From Pseudomonadota bacterium (lineage in GTDB: Bacteria > Pseudomonadota > Alphaproteobacteria > Rhodobacterales > Rhodobacteraceae): DNA of 64,000 nt. The translations under genes were made by a program, and so were the position numbers. The notes below the pieces were generated by a model, which was given only the letters and a program-made list of their open reading frames with translations, was not told where the DNA came from and ran no database searches. The DNA is taken from the NCBI GenBank assembly GCA_020161655.1, contig JAIUPC010000009.1:124001-188000 (forward strand), read 5' to 3'. Positions 9,940-18,786 of the stretch are shown piece by piece. Every line of letters begins with the position of its first letter. Position 1 is the first letter of the stretch.

Positions 9940-11145
9940 ATGCTGGCCGGCAAGCGCATCCTGCTCATCATCGGTGGCGGTATCGCCGCCTACAAGTCGC
10001 TCGACCTGATCCGGCGACTGAAGGAGCGCGGGGTTTCGGTCACGCCGGTCCTGACGCGGTCAGCGGAGGAATTCGTGACGCCCTTGTCGGCTTCGGCGCT
10101 GGCGGGCGAGAAGTGCTATCGCCACCTTTTCGACCTGACAGATGAAGCCGAGATGGGGCATATCCAGCTGTCCCGCGCTGCCGATCTTGTCGTGGTGGCG
10201 CCGGCGACGGCCGATCTGCTGGCGAAGATGGCGGGGGGGCACGCAGATGACCTGGCCTCGACGCTTCTGATGGCGACCGACAAGCGGGTGCTGGTGGCGC
10301 CGGCGATGAATGTGCGGATGTGGCTGCACGCCGCGAACCAGCGGAATGTCGCGGCGCTGCGGGCGGATGGCATAGTGGTTGCCGGTCCGAACGAGGGCGA
10401 CATGGCCTGCGGCGAATACGGGCCGGGGCGGATGGCGGAACCCCTGGAGATCGTGGAGGCCATCGGCAGGGCGCTTGGCGACGGGCCGCTCAAGGGGCGG
10501 CATGTCGTCGTGACCTCCGGTCCGACGCATGAGCCCATCGACCCGGTGCGCTACATCGCCAACCGGTCCTCGGGCGCGCAAGGCGCGGCGCTGGCGGCGG
10601 CTTTGCGCGATCTCGGCGCTGCGGTGACTTTCGTGACCGGTCCGGCCACGGTGCCGCCGCCTCAGGGCGTCACGGTCGTCGGGGTGGAGACGGCGGCAGA
10701 AATGATGGCGGCGGTCAAGGCGGCGCTCCCTGCCGATGCGGCGGTCTTTGCGGCGGCGGTGGCGGATTGGCGCGTGGCCAATGCGAGCCAGACTAAGATG
10801 AAGAAGGACGGATCGGGCAAGGCGCCGGCGCTGGAGTTCGCGGAGAACCCCGACATCCTCGCTACCGTCGCGCAGATGAAGACGGGAAGGCCGGCGCTGG
10901 TCGTGGGCTTTGCGGCTGAGACTGATGACGTGATCGCCCATGCCACGGCCAAGCGGGCGCGCAAGGGCAGCGACTGGATCGTGGCGAATGACGTGCGCCC
11001 CTCGACCGGGATCATGGGCGGGACGGAAAACGCCGTTACCATCATCGACGCGAAGGGCGCCGAGGAATGGCCGCGCCTGCCGAAGGACGAGGTGGCGCGG
11101 CGGCTCGCGGCGCGCATCGCGGCGGCGCTGGGCTCGCGCGGATAG
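9940..11145 (+). CDS. coaBC: Bifunctional phosphopantothenoylcysteine decarboxylase / phosphopantothenate-cysteine ligase CoaBC
   Basis: CoaBC makes 4'-phosphopantetheine for coenzyme A: the N-terminal flavin-dependent CoaC half decarboxylates, the C-terminal CoaB half couples cysteine using CTP. Of 401 residues, the CoaC half carries the [15 protein letters not shown] and APAMNVRMW segments (near 87 and 119), and the CoaB half starts at [20 protein letters not shown] near 190 with KMKKDG near 287. Length is standard. An AAGGAAGAGGG stretch precedes the ATG. dut and a moeB-like gene follow on the same strand, a common order in this group. Confidence 0.96.
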   Translation: MLAGKRILLIIGGGIAAYKSLDLIRRLKERGVSVTPVLTRSAEEFVTPLSASALAGEKCYRHLFDLTDEAEMGHIQLSRAADLVVVAPATADLLAKMAGGHADDLASTLLMATDKRVLVAPAMNVRMWLHAANQRNVAALRADGIVVAGPNEGDMACGEYGPGRMAEPLEIVEAIGRALGDGPLKGRHVVVTSGPTHEPIDPVRYIANRSSGAQGAALAAALRDLGAAVTFVTGPATVPPPQGVTVVGVETAAEMMAAVKAALPADAAVFAAAVADWRVANASQTKMKKDGSGKAPALEFAENPDILATVAQMKTGRPALVVGFAAETDDVIAHATAKRARKGSDWIVANDVRPSTGIMGGTENAVTIIDAKGAEEWPRLPKDEVARRLAARIAAALGSRG

Positions 11146-11149
11146 GGCG

Positions 11150-11187
11150 GATGCCTCCGGCGGAGGTATTTCGGGCAAGTTGAAAGG
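11150..11187 (+). repeat. Short intergenic palindrome CCTCCGgCGGAGG followed by TATTT
   Basis: Between coaBC and dut lies CCTCCG-G-CGGAGG (11154-11166), a 6-base-arm palindrome followed directly by TATTTCGGGCAAGTTGAA. A related string (CGAGGGTATTTGGACAACGAAGAAG) lies after rpsU at about 56774. The pattern resembles a short intergenic repeat common in Rhodobacterales genomes, but that memory cannot be checked here. Confidence 0.4.
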
Positions 11188-11194
11188 GCAGGAG

Positions 11195-11662
11195 ATGCAA
11201 CCGACGATCCGGGTGCTGCGCGAGGACTGGGCCGATATTTCGGTAGCTTTGCCGTCCTACGAGACGCCGGGGGCGGCGGGCGCTGACATCCGCGCCAATC
11301 TGCCGCCGGAGGATCGCGAGGCGGGGTTCGTCCTTCGCCCGATGGAGCGGCGGGTGGTGCCGACCGGGCTGCGTGTCGAGATCCCCGATGGCTACGAGGC
11401 ACAGATCCGGCCGCGGTCCGGCCTTGCACTGAAGCACGGGATCACGCTGCCGAACACGCCGGGGACCATCGACGCCGATTATCGCGGGCCGCTTGGGGTG
11501 CTTCTCGTCAACCTCGGGGCCGAACCATTTGTCGTCCGGCACGGCGAGCGCATCGCCCAGATGATCGTGGCGCCGGTGGTCAGGGCCGGGTTCGAGGAGG
11601 TGCGCTACCTCACCGATACGCGGCGCGGGGCGGGCGGTTTCGGGTCCACGGGGCGGGGATGA
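11195..11662 (+). CDS. dut: Deoxyuridine 5'-triphosphate nucleotidohydrolase (dUTPase)
   Basis: Dut hydrolyses dUTP to dUMP, keeping uracil out of DNA and feeding dTMP synthesis. The 155-residue trimeric-type enzyme shows the five dUTPase motifs: GAAGADIRA near residue 27, [12 protein letters not shown] near 69, [17 protein letters not shown] near 89, GERIAQMIV near 117, and the C-terminal GAGGFGSTG. The ATG at 11195 follows GGGCAGGAG and gives the family's normal N-terminus; open frame further upstream is coaBC in another frame. Its stop overlaps the next gene's ATG by four bases (ATGA). Confidence 0.96.
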   Translation: MQPTIRVLREDWADISVALPSYETPGAAGADIRANLPPEDREAGFVLRPMERRVVPTGLRVEIPDGYEAQIRPRSGLALKHGITLPNTPGTIDADYRGPLGVLLVNLGAEPFVVRHGERIAQMIVAPVVRAGFEEVRYLTDTRRGAGGFGSTGRG

Positions 11663-12693
11663 CGGTTCTTCTTGTCGCGGCCGGCCTCCTCGCGCTCGGC
11701 CTCTTGCTGAAGGTGCCAAGGTCGCTGATCCTTTGGGGCATCGGTCTTGTCTGGCTGGCGACGGTGCTGGCCCATGCGCTTTTGCCGGCAGATCATCCCT
11801 TGCCGCTTGCGCTGGGCGGCGATCTCAGGGCCTGGGGCTTTCTCGGCATCCTGACGGCGGTGGTGCTTGCCTACCGGGCGGGGTTCATGAAGGTGAAGGC
11901 CATGGCGCGGCCGGCGCCCGCACCCGCGTCGCAGGGGCCGTTCACGCCCGCCGAGCTTGACCGCTACGCCCGCCACATCGTGCTGCATGAGATCGGCGGC
12001 ATGGGGCAGCGGCGGATGAAGGAGGCCAAGGTGCTGGTCGTCGGCGCCGGGGGGCTGGGTTCGCCCGCGCTTCTTTACCTTGCGGCGGCGGGGGTCGGCA
12101 CCATCGGGGTGATCGACGATGACACGGTGTCGGTCTCCAACCTCCAGCGCCAGGTGATCCATACTGATGAGCGCATCGGTATGCCCAAGGTCTTTTCCGC
12201 CGAAAGGGCAATGAAGGCGATCAATCCTCATGTCGGGGTGCGGCCCTATAACCGTCGCCTGACCGCCGGGGATGCGGCGGAGCTGTTCGCCGGCTACGAC
12301 CTGATCCTTGACGGCTCGGACAATTTCGACACCCGCTATCTTGTGAATGCGGCAGCCGTAGCGGCGAAAAAGCCGCTGATCTCCGCCGCGATCACTCAGT
12401 GGGAGGGTCAGATCGGGCTTTACGATCCGGCGCGCGGCGCGCCCTGCTACGCTTGCGTCTTTCCCGAACGCCCCGCTGCCGGGCTGGCCCCGACTTGCGC
12501 CGAGGCCGGGGTGATGGGCGCATTGCCCGGCGTTGTCGGCTCGATGATGGCGGTTGAGGCGATCAAGGAAATCACCGGTGCGGGTGAGACCTTGCGCGGC
12601 CGGATGATGATCTATGACGCGCTTTACGGCGAAACCCGGGTCTTCAACGTGAAGCGCGATCCCGGCTGCAAGGTCTGCGGCGGGGCGCATTGA
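11659..12693 (+). CDS. HesA/MoeB/ThiF family adenylyltransferase with N-terminal membrane segment
   Basis: Members of this family adenylate the C-terminus of a ubiquitin-like sulfur carrier (MoaD or ThiS) for molybdopterin or thiamine synthesis. In this 344-residue protein the E1-like domain begins near residue 97, with the nucleotide-binding GAGGLGSP at 129-136, CYAC (263-266) and CKVC (337-340) as a probable structural zinc site, and CAEAGVMG near 280. Residues 1-75 are instead two hydrophobic stretches, so the enzyme is probably tethered to the inner membrane. It starts inside the dut stop (ATGA). Whether it serves MoaD or ThiS cannot be told; neither carrier gene is nearby. Confidence 0.88.
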   Translation: MTVLLVAAGLLALGLLLKVPRSLILWGIGLVWLATVLAHALLPADHPLPLALGGDLRAWGFLGILTAVVLAYRAGFMKVKAMARPAPAPASQGPFTPAELDRYARHIVLHEIGGMGQRRMKEAKVLVVGAGGLGSPALLYLAAAGVGTIGVIDDDTVSVSNLQRQVIHTDERIGMPKVFSAERAMKAINPHVGVRPYNRRLTAGDAAELFAGYDLILDGSDNFDTRYLVNAAAVAAKKPLISAAITQWEGQIGLYDPARGAPCYACVFPERPAAGLAPTCAEAGVMGALPGVVGSMMAVEAIKEITGAGETLRGRMMIYDALYGETRVFNVKRDPGCKVCGGAH

Positions 12694-12773
12694 CCGCGCT
12701 GGACAGCCCCCGGCCTGCCGACTAGGCTCCGCCAGATATTTGCGACCCGATGCTTGTGACAGGAGCCCGTCAG

Positions 12774-13556
12774 ATGAAACTCATGCCCATACTTGCCGTT
12801 GCGGCAAGCGTTTTCGCTTCGGCCGCGCTGGCCGAGGTGCCGAACCTTGAAGGCCGCGAGGTGACGGTCGTCACCGAAAACGCCTATCCGCCTTTGCAGT
12901 TCCTCGATGCCGAGGGCAAGGCCATCGGTTGGGAATATGACGCCATGGCCGAGATCGCCAAGCGGCTGAACATGGTCGTGAAGTATGAGAATTCGAGCTG
13001 GGATGCGATGATCCCCGCCGTCTCGGAAGGCCAGTTCGACATCGGCATGACCGGCATCACCATCAAGGAAGACCGCAAGGAGAAGGTCGATTTCTCCGAC
13101 GCCTACATGCGGTCGGAAATGGTCATGCTGGTCCGGGGCGATGAAAGCCGCTTCACCGATGCTGCGTCCTTCAAGGACAACGCCGATCTTCTGATCGCCG
13201 CCCAGCCGGGTACGACGCCCTTCTATGTCAGCGTCTACGAGGTGCTGGACGGCGACGAGGCCAACCCGCGGATCAAGCTGATGGAGACCTTCGGCGCGAC
13301 GGTCGAGGCGCTGAAGGCCGGCGATGTCGATCTGGTGCTGACCGACGGCACTGCCGGCAAAGGTTATGTCGATGCCTCGGGTGGGGGGCTGAAGATCATC
13401 GGCGGTCCGCTTGGCACCGAGGATTTTGGCTTCATCTTTCCGAAGGGCTCCGATCTTGTGGCGCCGGTCAATGCCGCCATTGCCGATATGAAGGCCGACG
13501 GCACGATCGACGCGCTGAACAAGACGTGGTTCCTCGACTACAAGATGGGCCAGTAA
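12774..13556 (+). CDS. Amino-acid ABC transporter substrate-binding protein
   Basis: A 260-residue periplasmic solute-binding protein of the polar amino-acid family (SBP_bac_3). The ATG at 12774 follows AGGAG with nine bases spacing and begins a clear signal peptide (MKLMPILAVAASVFASAALA, cleavage before EVPN). The mature part shows VVTENAYPPLQFLDAEGKAI, GWEYDAMAEIAKRLNM and the DIGMTGITIKEDRKEKVDFS segment typical of the family. The permease gene follows after a 42-base gap holding a stable hairpin. The ligand cannot be named from sequence. No ATP-binding subunit gene is adjacent. Confidence 0.9.
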   Translation: MKLMPILAVAASVFASAALAEVPNLEGREVTVVTENAYPPLQFLDAEGKAIGWEYDAMAEIAKRLNMVVKYENSSWDAMIPAVSEGQFDIGMTGITIKEDRKEKVDFSDAYMRSEMVMLVRGDESRFTDAASFKDNADLLIAAQPGTTPFYVSVYEVLDGDEANPRIKLMETFGATVEALKAGDVDLVLTDGTAGKGYVDASGGGLKIIGGPLGTEDFGFIFPKGSDLVAPVNAAIADMKADGTIDALNKTWFLDYKMGQ

Positions 13557-13564
13557 GGCCCTGC

Positions 13565-13590
13565 CGGCCCCGGTTTTCGCGCCGGGGCCG
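13565..13590 (+). promoter_or_regulatory. Stem-loop between substrate-binding-protein and permease genes
   Basis: CGGCCCCGG (13565-13573) and CGGGGCCG-type partner CCGGGGCCG (13582-13590) form a perfect 9-base-pair stem with loop TTTTCGCG. No T-run follows. Hairpins in this position in ABC operons commonly protect the upstream binding-protein message or attenuate read-through into the permease gene; that role here is inference. Confidence 0.6.
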
Positions 13591-13598
13591 CCTTCGCG

Positions 13599-14399
13599 AT
13601 GATCCCCCAACCCAAGAAAGACGGCGACTTTCCCTATTGGCTCGTGGTGCTTGCCGCCACGGGGGCCTGGCTTTTCTATCTGGCGCTGTCGAACGGCGTC
13701 TATGCCCAGGCGCTGGCGACGCTGTCGAAGGGCATCTGGATGACGATCTTCGTCACCCTTGTCGCCTTCACCATGGCCGCGATCCTTGGGCTGGGCTTGG
13801 CTGTCGCCACGCTGTCGCGCCACCTTGTCCTCAGGCAGGCGGCGCGGCTTTACATCGAGGTGGTGCGCGGCATCCCGATCATCGTGCTTCTGCTCTACAT
13901 CGCCTTTGCCGCCGCACCGGCAGGGGTGGCCGCCTGGAACTGGATCGCCGGCTGGACCGGGCTTGAGCCGGTCATGACGCGGGATTTCCCGCTCCTCTGG
14001 CGGGCGATCATCGCGCTGACCATTGCCTATTCCGCCTTCATCGCCGAAGTGTTCCGCGCCGGGCTTCAGGCGGTGGACGAGGGCCAGATCGAGGCGGCGA
14101 AGGCGCTCGGCCTTTCCGGCTGGCACCGCTTCCGCTTCGTCGTCTTCCCGCAGGCCTTCCGCATGATCCTGCCGCCTTTGGGCAACGATTTCGTGGCGAT
14201 GGTGAAGGATTCCTCGCTCGTCTCCGTCCTTGGCGTGGCCGATGTGACCCAGCTTGGCAAGGTGACGGCGGCGGGCAACTTCCGTTACTTCGAGACCTAC
14301 AACCTCGTGGCGCTCATATACCTGACGATGACGATCACCCTGTCGCTGATCCTGAGACGGATCGAGGCGCGGCTTCGCGCGCGCCAGGAAGGGCGCTGA
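13599..14399 (+). CDS. Amino-acid ABC transporter permease
   Basis: A 266-residue inner-membrane permease of the HisM/GlnP type, partner of the binding protein upstream. It has an N-terminal hydrophobic segment (WLVVLAATGAWLFYLAL), the family segment LYIEVVRGIPIIVLLLYI near residue 84, and the ATPase-docking EAA-type loop IEAAKALGLSGWHRFRFVVF near residue 165, followed by PQAFRMILPPLGNDFVAMVK. The start ATG lacks a strong ribosome-binding site. No ATP-binding gene follows; the next gene is a peptidase, so the ATPase must be encoded elsewhere or shared. Confidence 0.9.
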   Translation: MIPQPKKDGDFPYWLVVLAATGAWLFYLALSNGVYAQALATLSKGIWMTIFVTLVAFTMAAILGLGLAVATLSRHLVLRQAARLYIEVVRGIPIIVLLLYIAFAAAPAGVAAWNWIAGWTGLEPVMTRDFPLLWRAIIALTIAYSAFIAEVFRAGLQAVDEGQIEAAKALGLSGWHRFRFVVFPQAFRMILPPLGNDFVAMVKDSSLVSVLGVADVTQLGKVTAAGNFRYFETYNLVALIYLTMTITLSLILRRIEARLRARQEGR

Positions 14400-14411
14400 G
14401 TGGCTCTGGAG

Positions 14412-14445
14412 CTTTGCAGACGGGCTGCATACATAGCCTGCAAAG
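14412..14445 (+). promoter_or_regulatory. Inverted repeat overlapping the ribosome-binding site of the M3 peptidase gene
   Basis: CTTTGCAG (14412-14419) and CTGCAAAG (14438-14445) are perfect inverted repeats separated by 18 bases. The right arm shares CAAAG with the Shine-Dalgarno region AAAGGAG (14442-14448) of the gene starting at 14456, so folding would partly hide that site. A DNA operator is an equal possibility. Confidence 0.5.
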
Positions 14446-14455
14446 GAGACTTCAC

Positions 14456-16483
14456 ATGACCAATCCCTTGCTTCAGCCCTGGACCGGCCGTTTCAACCTG
14501 CCGCCCTTCGCCACCATCCGCGACGAAGATTTCGGTCCTGCTTTCGAGGCGGGGCTGGCGGAGGCCAGGGCCAACATTGCGGCCATCGCGGCGTCGTCCG
14601 AAGCGCCGACCTTCGCCAATACCATCGAGGCAATGGAGCTTGCGGAAGAGACGCTCGACCGCGTGTCGGGGGTTTTCTACAACCTCGTCGGCGCAGATTC
14701 GACGCCGGCGAGGGAGGCGCTGCAAAGCGATCTCGCGCCGAAGCTTGCCGCGTTCTCCTCGGAAGTGACGATGAATGCCGCCCTTTTCGCCAGGATCGAG
14801 GCGCTCTGGCAGACGCGCGACACGCTGGCGCTGACGGATGAGCAGCTTCGGGTGCTTGAGCTTTACCGCCGGATGTTCGTCCGCGCCGGGGCAGCACTTG
14901 ATGAGGCCGGGCGCAAGCGCATGGCTGCGGTCAAGGAACGGCTCGCGGTGCTTTCCACCAGGTTCGGCCAGAACCTTCTGGCCGATGAACGCGACTGGTT
15001 CCTGCCGCTTGAGGCCGCCGATCTTGAGGGCCTGCCGGATTTCGTCGTCGCCGCTGCCCGCGCCGCCGCCGAGGAGCGTGGCCGCGAAGGCCATGTGCTG
15101 ACGCTCAGCCGTTCGCTCATCACGCCGTTCCTGCAATTCTCGCCGCGCCGCGACCTCCGCGAGACGGCTTACCGTGCCTGGATCGCGCGCGGTGCCAATG
15201 GCGGGGAAACCGACAACCGCGCCATCGCCGCCGAAATCCTCAAGCTGCGGGAAGAGCGGGCGAAACTGCTGGGATATAGGAGCTTCGCGGCCTACAAGCT
15301 TGAAACCGAGATGGCCAAGACGGAAGGTGCGGTGCGTGACCTTCTGATGCAGGTCTGGAAACCGGCGCGCGCCAAGGCCGGGGCGGATGCCGCGATCCTG
15401 ACCGGGATGATGCATGAAGACGGCATCAACGGCGACTTGGAGCCCTGGGACTGGCGCCATTACTCCGAAAGGCGCCGGCTCGCCGAGCATGATCTCGACG
15501 AGGCGGAGCTGAAGCCCTACTTCGGGCTTGATGCGATGATCGAGGCGTCCTTCGATACCGCGCATCGGCTGTTCGGGTTGGAGTTCAGGCCGCTCGATGT
15601 CCCGCTTTACCATCCCGATGCGCGGGCCTGGGAAGTGACGCGCAAGGGCCGGCACGTCGCCGTCTTCATCGGCGACTACTTCGCGCGCGGTTCGAAGCGG
15701 TCCGGGGCCTGGTGTTCCTCGTTCCGGGGCCAGCGCAAGCTTGGCGGCGACCAGCGGCCGGTGGTCGTCAACGTCTGCAACTTCGCCAAGCCTGCGAAGG
15801 GGGAGCCTGCGCTTCTGTCATGGGACGATGCGCGCACGCTTTTCCACGAATTCGGCCATGCGCTCCACGCAATGCTGTCGGACGTGACCTATGGCTTCAT
15901 CGCCGGCACTTCGGTCGCGCGCGATTTCGTCGAACTGCCGAGCCAGCTTTACGAACACTGGCTTGAGGTGCCCGAGGTGCTGGACCGCCACGCCCGGCAC
16001 GCGCGGACGGGTGCGCCGATGCCTGCCGCGCTTCGGGACCGGCTCATTGCCGCTTCCACCTACGATCAGGGCTTTGCCACCGTCGAATACATCGCCTCGG
16101 CGCTCGTCGATCTCGCTTTCCATGAAGGAGCGGCGCCAAAGGACCCGATCGCGGCAGAGGCCGAGGTTCTGAAGGGCATCGGTATGCCCGCCGCCATCGG
16201 CATGCGCCACGCGACGCCGCATTTCGCCCATGTCTTCACCGGCGACGGCTATTCGGCGGGCTACTACAGCTACATGTGGTCGGAAGTGATGGATGCCGAT
16301 GCCTTCGACGCCTTCCGCGAGGCCGGCAGCCCCTTTGACCCGACCACTGCGGAACGGCTGGAAAAGGCGATCCTCTCTGCCGGCGGCTCCCGCGAGGCGG
16401 ACGTCCTCTACCGGGAATTCCGGGGCCGGATGCCGGGGGTGGAACCGCTCCTCAGGGGACGCGGTCTGGTTGACGTAGCGTAA
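14456..16483 (+). CDS. M3 family metallopeptidase (oligopeptidase A / peptidyl-dipeptidase Dcp type)
   Basis: A zinc oligopeptidase that trims short peptides, 675 residues, close to the 680 normal for OpdA/Dcp. The catalytic motif HEFGHALHAMLSD lies at 464-476 (HEFGH binds zinc), with the downstream ELPSQLYEHW segment that carries the third zinc ligand region. The ATG at 14456 follows AAAGGAG; no signal peptide is visible, so the enzyme is probably cytoplasmic. An inverted repeat overlaps the ribosome-binding site. It follows an amino-acid importer, which fits peptide and amino-acid use, but cotranscription is not proven. Confidence 0.92.
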   Translation: MTNPLLQPWTGRFNLPPFATIRDEDFGPAFEAGLAEARANIAAIAASSEAPTFANTIEAMELAEETLDRVSGVFYNLVGADSTPAREALQSDLAPKLAAFSSEVTMNAALFARIEALWQTRDTLALTDEQLRVLELYRRMFVRAGAALDEAGRKRMAAVKERLAVLSTRFGQNLLADERDWFLPLEAADLEGLPDFVVAAARAAAEERGREGHVLTLSRSLITPFLQFSPRRDLRETAYRAWIARGANGGETDNRAIAAEILKLREERAKLLGYRSFAAYKLETEMAKTEGAVRDLLMQVWKPARAKAGADAAILTGMMHEDGINGDLEPWDWRHYSERRRLAEHDLDEAELKPYFGLDAMIEASFDTAHRLFGLEFRPLDVPLYHPDARAWEVTRKGRHVAVFIGDYFARGSKRSGAWCSSFRGQRKLGGDQRPVVVNVCNFAKPAKGEPALLSWDDARTLFHEFGHALHAMLSDVTYGFIAGTSVARDFVELPSQLYEHWLEVPEVLDRHARHARTGAPMPAALRDRLIAASTYDQGFATVEYIASALVDLAFHEGAAPKDPIAAEAEVLKGIGMPAAIGMRHATPHFAHVFTGDGYSAGYYSYMWSEVMDADAFDAFREAGSPFDPTTAERLEKAILSAGGSREADVLYREFRGRMPGVEPLLRGRGLVDVA

Positions 16484-16543
16484 AGGACGGGCGCCCCCTA
16501 CGTCCCGCTTGCGATTGGCGCAGCCCGGTGTAGTTTCTCGGCC

Positions 16544-17617
16544 ATGATCTATGATTTTCTGATTGTCGGCGGGGGCATAGCCGGTGTTTCGGCAGCCGCA
16601 AGGCTGTCCTCGCTCGGGTCCGTTCTGGTGGTCGAAACCGAGGACCATCTGGCTTTTCACGCCTCCGGCCGTTCTGCGGCAATGTATGAGCCGCATTACG
16701 GGCCGGCGCCCGTTGTCGCCCTCTCCGAAGCCAGCGGCGATGCTTTGCGTGCGGCTGACGTCCTGTCGCCGCGCGGGCTCCTCCTCCTCGGCGGCGCTGA
16801 CGACCAGGAAGGCTTCGAGGCAGAGGAAAAATCCTTCGGGATGGAGCGCATCAGCGTCGCTGAAGCCAGGGCCATCGTCCCGATCCTCTCGGCAGAGGCT
16901 GTGCAGCGCGCAGCTTTCGCCAATGATGCCTGGGACATCGACACCGACCGCCTCGTCCAGTCCTTTGCCCGGACGGCCCGCGATCAGGGGGCCGAGATCG
17001 TGACCGGCGCTGCGGCAACCGCGATCAGGCGTGACGAAGGCGTCTGGACCGTGACCACCCGCAAGGGCGAGATGCGCGCGCGTACGCTTGTCAACGCTGC
17101 CGGCGCCTGGGTCGATGTGGTGGCGAAGATGGCCGGCGTCCGGCCCTTGGGCTTCACGCCGCTCCGCCGGTCTATGGCGCGCATCCCGGCGCCGGGCGGG
17201 CTCGATGTCGCCTCCTGGCCGATGTTGTTCGGCGCGGGCGAAGCCTGGTACGCCAAGCCCGACGCCGGCGCCCTCATCGTTTCCCCGGCCGAGGAAGACC
17301 TCGCCGAGCCGCATGACGCCTGGGCCGACGACATGGTTCTGGCAGAAGGCCTCGCCCGGTATGAGGAGATGGTCACGGAGCCGGTCGAGCGGCTCCTGGC
17401 CTCATGGGCCGGGCTTCGGACTTTTGCGCCGGACCGGCTGCCGGTCTTCGGACGTGACCCGACGATGCCGGACTTCGTCTGGTTCGCCGGGCAGGGCGGC
17501 TACGGCTTTCAGTCGGCACCGGCCAACGCGGCGCTGCTTGCCGATCTTCTTGGCGGACAGCCCGTCGCCGTCGCCGCCAGCATTGCCGAGGCGGTTTCGG
17601 CAAACAGGTTTGGGTAG
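16544..17617 (+). CDS. FAD-dependent oxidoreductase of the DAO (D-amino-acid/glycine oxidase-like) family
   Basis: A 357-residue flavoprotein with the N-terminal dinucleotide fold MIYDFLIVGGGIAGVSAAA and the DAO-family C-terminal PVFGRDP...WFAGQGGYGFQ segment, where the active-site loop and flavin contact lie. The family oxidises secondary or D-amino acids; the substrate here is not identifiable. There is no signal peptide. The DUF938 gene starts two bases after the stop, so the pair is probably one transcript. The length agrees with single-domain DAO proteins, unlike the 800-residue GcvT-fused enzymes found elsewhere in this window. Confidence 0.85.
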   Translation: MIYDFLIVGGGIAGVSAAARLSSLGSVLVVETEDHLAFHASGRSAAMYEPHYGPAPVVALSEASGDALRAADVLSPRGLLLLGGADDQEGFEAEEKSFGMERISVAEARAIVPILSAEAVQRAAFANDAWDIDTDRLVQSFARTARDQGAEIVTGAAATAIRRDEGVWTVTTRKGEMRARTLVNAAGAWVDVVAKMAGVRPLGFTPLRRSMARIPAPGGLDVASWPMLFGAGEAWYAKPDAGALIVSPAEEDLAEPHDAWADDMVLAEGLARYEEMVTEPVERLLASWAGLRTFAPDRLPVFGRDPTMPDFVWFAGQGGYGFQSAPANAALLADLLGGQPVAVAASIAEAVSANRFG

Positions 17618-17619
17618 AT

Positions 17620-18273
17620 ATGGTACGAAGGTTGATGCTTCCCGACGGAATGCCCGAGGTTCATGCCGACGGTCGCCGCTCTGCCGCCTCGGCGCAGAGG
17701 AACATTGATGCGATCCTCGATCTTCTGGAAAGCCATGCCCCGAAAGGTGGCCGGGCGCTGGAGATCGCGAGCGGGACCGGGCAGCACATCTCGCGTTTCG
17801 CGGAAGCCTTGCGGAGCATCGACTGGTATCCCTCCGAAGCCGATCACGACAAGTTCCTCAGCATCGAAGCCTGGAGGAGGCACGCGAACTGCGCCAACCT
17901 CAACGCGCCGTTGCACCTCGACGCTTCGGCATTGCCCTGGCCCGCGGACCTCGGGCGCTTCGATCTCATCGTTCTGGTGAACCTCTTCCACCTCATTTCA
18001 GAGGAAGAGACGGATCGTGTGCTGCGGGGGGTGTCCTCGGCGCTGAAGCCGGGTGGGCGCTTCGTCCTTTACGGGCCATTCAGCCGTGCCGGGCGCCTCA
18101 CGAGTACCGGGGACGAGATGTTCCATGCGCAGTTGCAGGCGCAGGACCCCGACATCGGCTACAAGGACGATGGCTGGATCAGGACCCGCGCGGCGGAATA
18201 CGGGCTTGGTGTCTGGCAGGTCACGAAGATGCCCGCCAACAACATCGCCTTCGTCTTTCGGACCGCGATCTGA
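17620..18273 (+). CDS. DUF938 family SAM-dependent methyltransferase-like protein
   Basis: A 217-residue protein with the class I methyltransferase glycine motif ALEIASGTGQHISRFAEAL near residue 46, DWYPSEADHDKF (acidic post-strand-II site) near 68, and FDLIVLVNLFHLISEEE near 111, the DUF938 pattern. Substrate unknown. The frame opens with ATG at 17620 and again at 17635 (MLPDGMPE); the later start matches the length usual for the family and cannot be excluded. It lies two bases after the FAD oxidoreductase gene. Confidence 0.82.
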   Translation: MVRRLMLPDGMPEVHADGRRSAASAQRNIDAILDLLESHAPKGGRALEIASGTGQHISRFAEALRSIDWYPSEADHDKFLSIEAWRRHANCANLNAPLHLDASALPWPADLGRFDLIVLVNLFHLISEEETDRVLRGVSSALKPGGRFVLYGPFSRAGRLTSTGDEMFHAQLQAQDPDIGYKDDGWIRTRAAEYGLGVWQVTKMPANNIAFVFRTAI

Positions 18274-18359
18274 GGTATTCGAACTGAATTGACCAAGGTC
18301 ATGGCACGCGCCGGCCTTACACCGCATGAACGGCGCTGAACCAGCAACAGGAGCCGGAC

Positions 18360-18698
18360 ATGAGCTACAAGGCCGAAATCTCTGCCATGCGCGAGGAGTT
18401 GCGCAGCCTTTACAAGGCCATCCCCGAAGCGACCGCCGGCTTTTCCGCCCTGACCAAGGCCACGAAGGACCACGGCGTCCTCGGTCCCAAGGAAAAGGAG
18501 TTCGTGGCGCTCGGCATCGCGGTTTCGCAGCGCTGCGGACCTTGCATCAACTTCCATGTCGAGGCGCTGATGAAGGCGGGCGCCACGCGCGAGGAACTTG
18601 GAGACGTGCTGGCGATGGCGATCCAGATGGGTGGCGGGCCGGCGCTGATGTATGCCGGCCATGCGCTGGCTGCCTGGGACGAACTCGCGGCGGCTTGA
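18360..18698 (+). CDS. Carboxymuconolactone decarboxylase / AhpD-like family protein
   Basis: A 112-residue all-helical protein with CGPCINFH at residues 59-66, the CxxC...H redox motif of the AhpD branch of the carboxymuconolactone-decarboxylase superfamily. AhpD-like proteins act as thiol peroxidase partners or alkylhydroperoxidases; a true decarboxylase role is unlikely with this motif. The ATG follows CAGGAGCC with normal spacing. It stands between the DUF938 gene and a GH25 lysozyme gene without evident functional link. Confidence 0.85.
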   Translation: MSYKAEISAMREELRSLYKAIPEATAGFSALTKATKDHGVLGPKEKEFVALGIAVSQRCGPCINFHVEALMKAGATREELGDVLAMAIQMGGGPALMYAGHALAAWDELAAA

Positions 18699-18786
18699 CG
18701 CTGAGGGCGCCGTCAGGCCCTTGTCAGTGCCACCGGGGCCGCGCCATGATCGCCTCACCTGACTCGGTTGACCGGAGGTCCAAGTG

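Noticed and set aside
10060-11178. A 372-codon minus-strand open frame opposite coaBC
   Set aside because: Arg/His-rich shadow of a strongly conserved gene.
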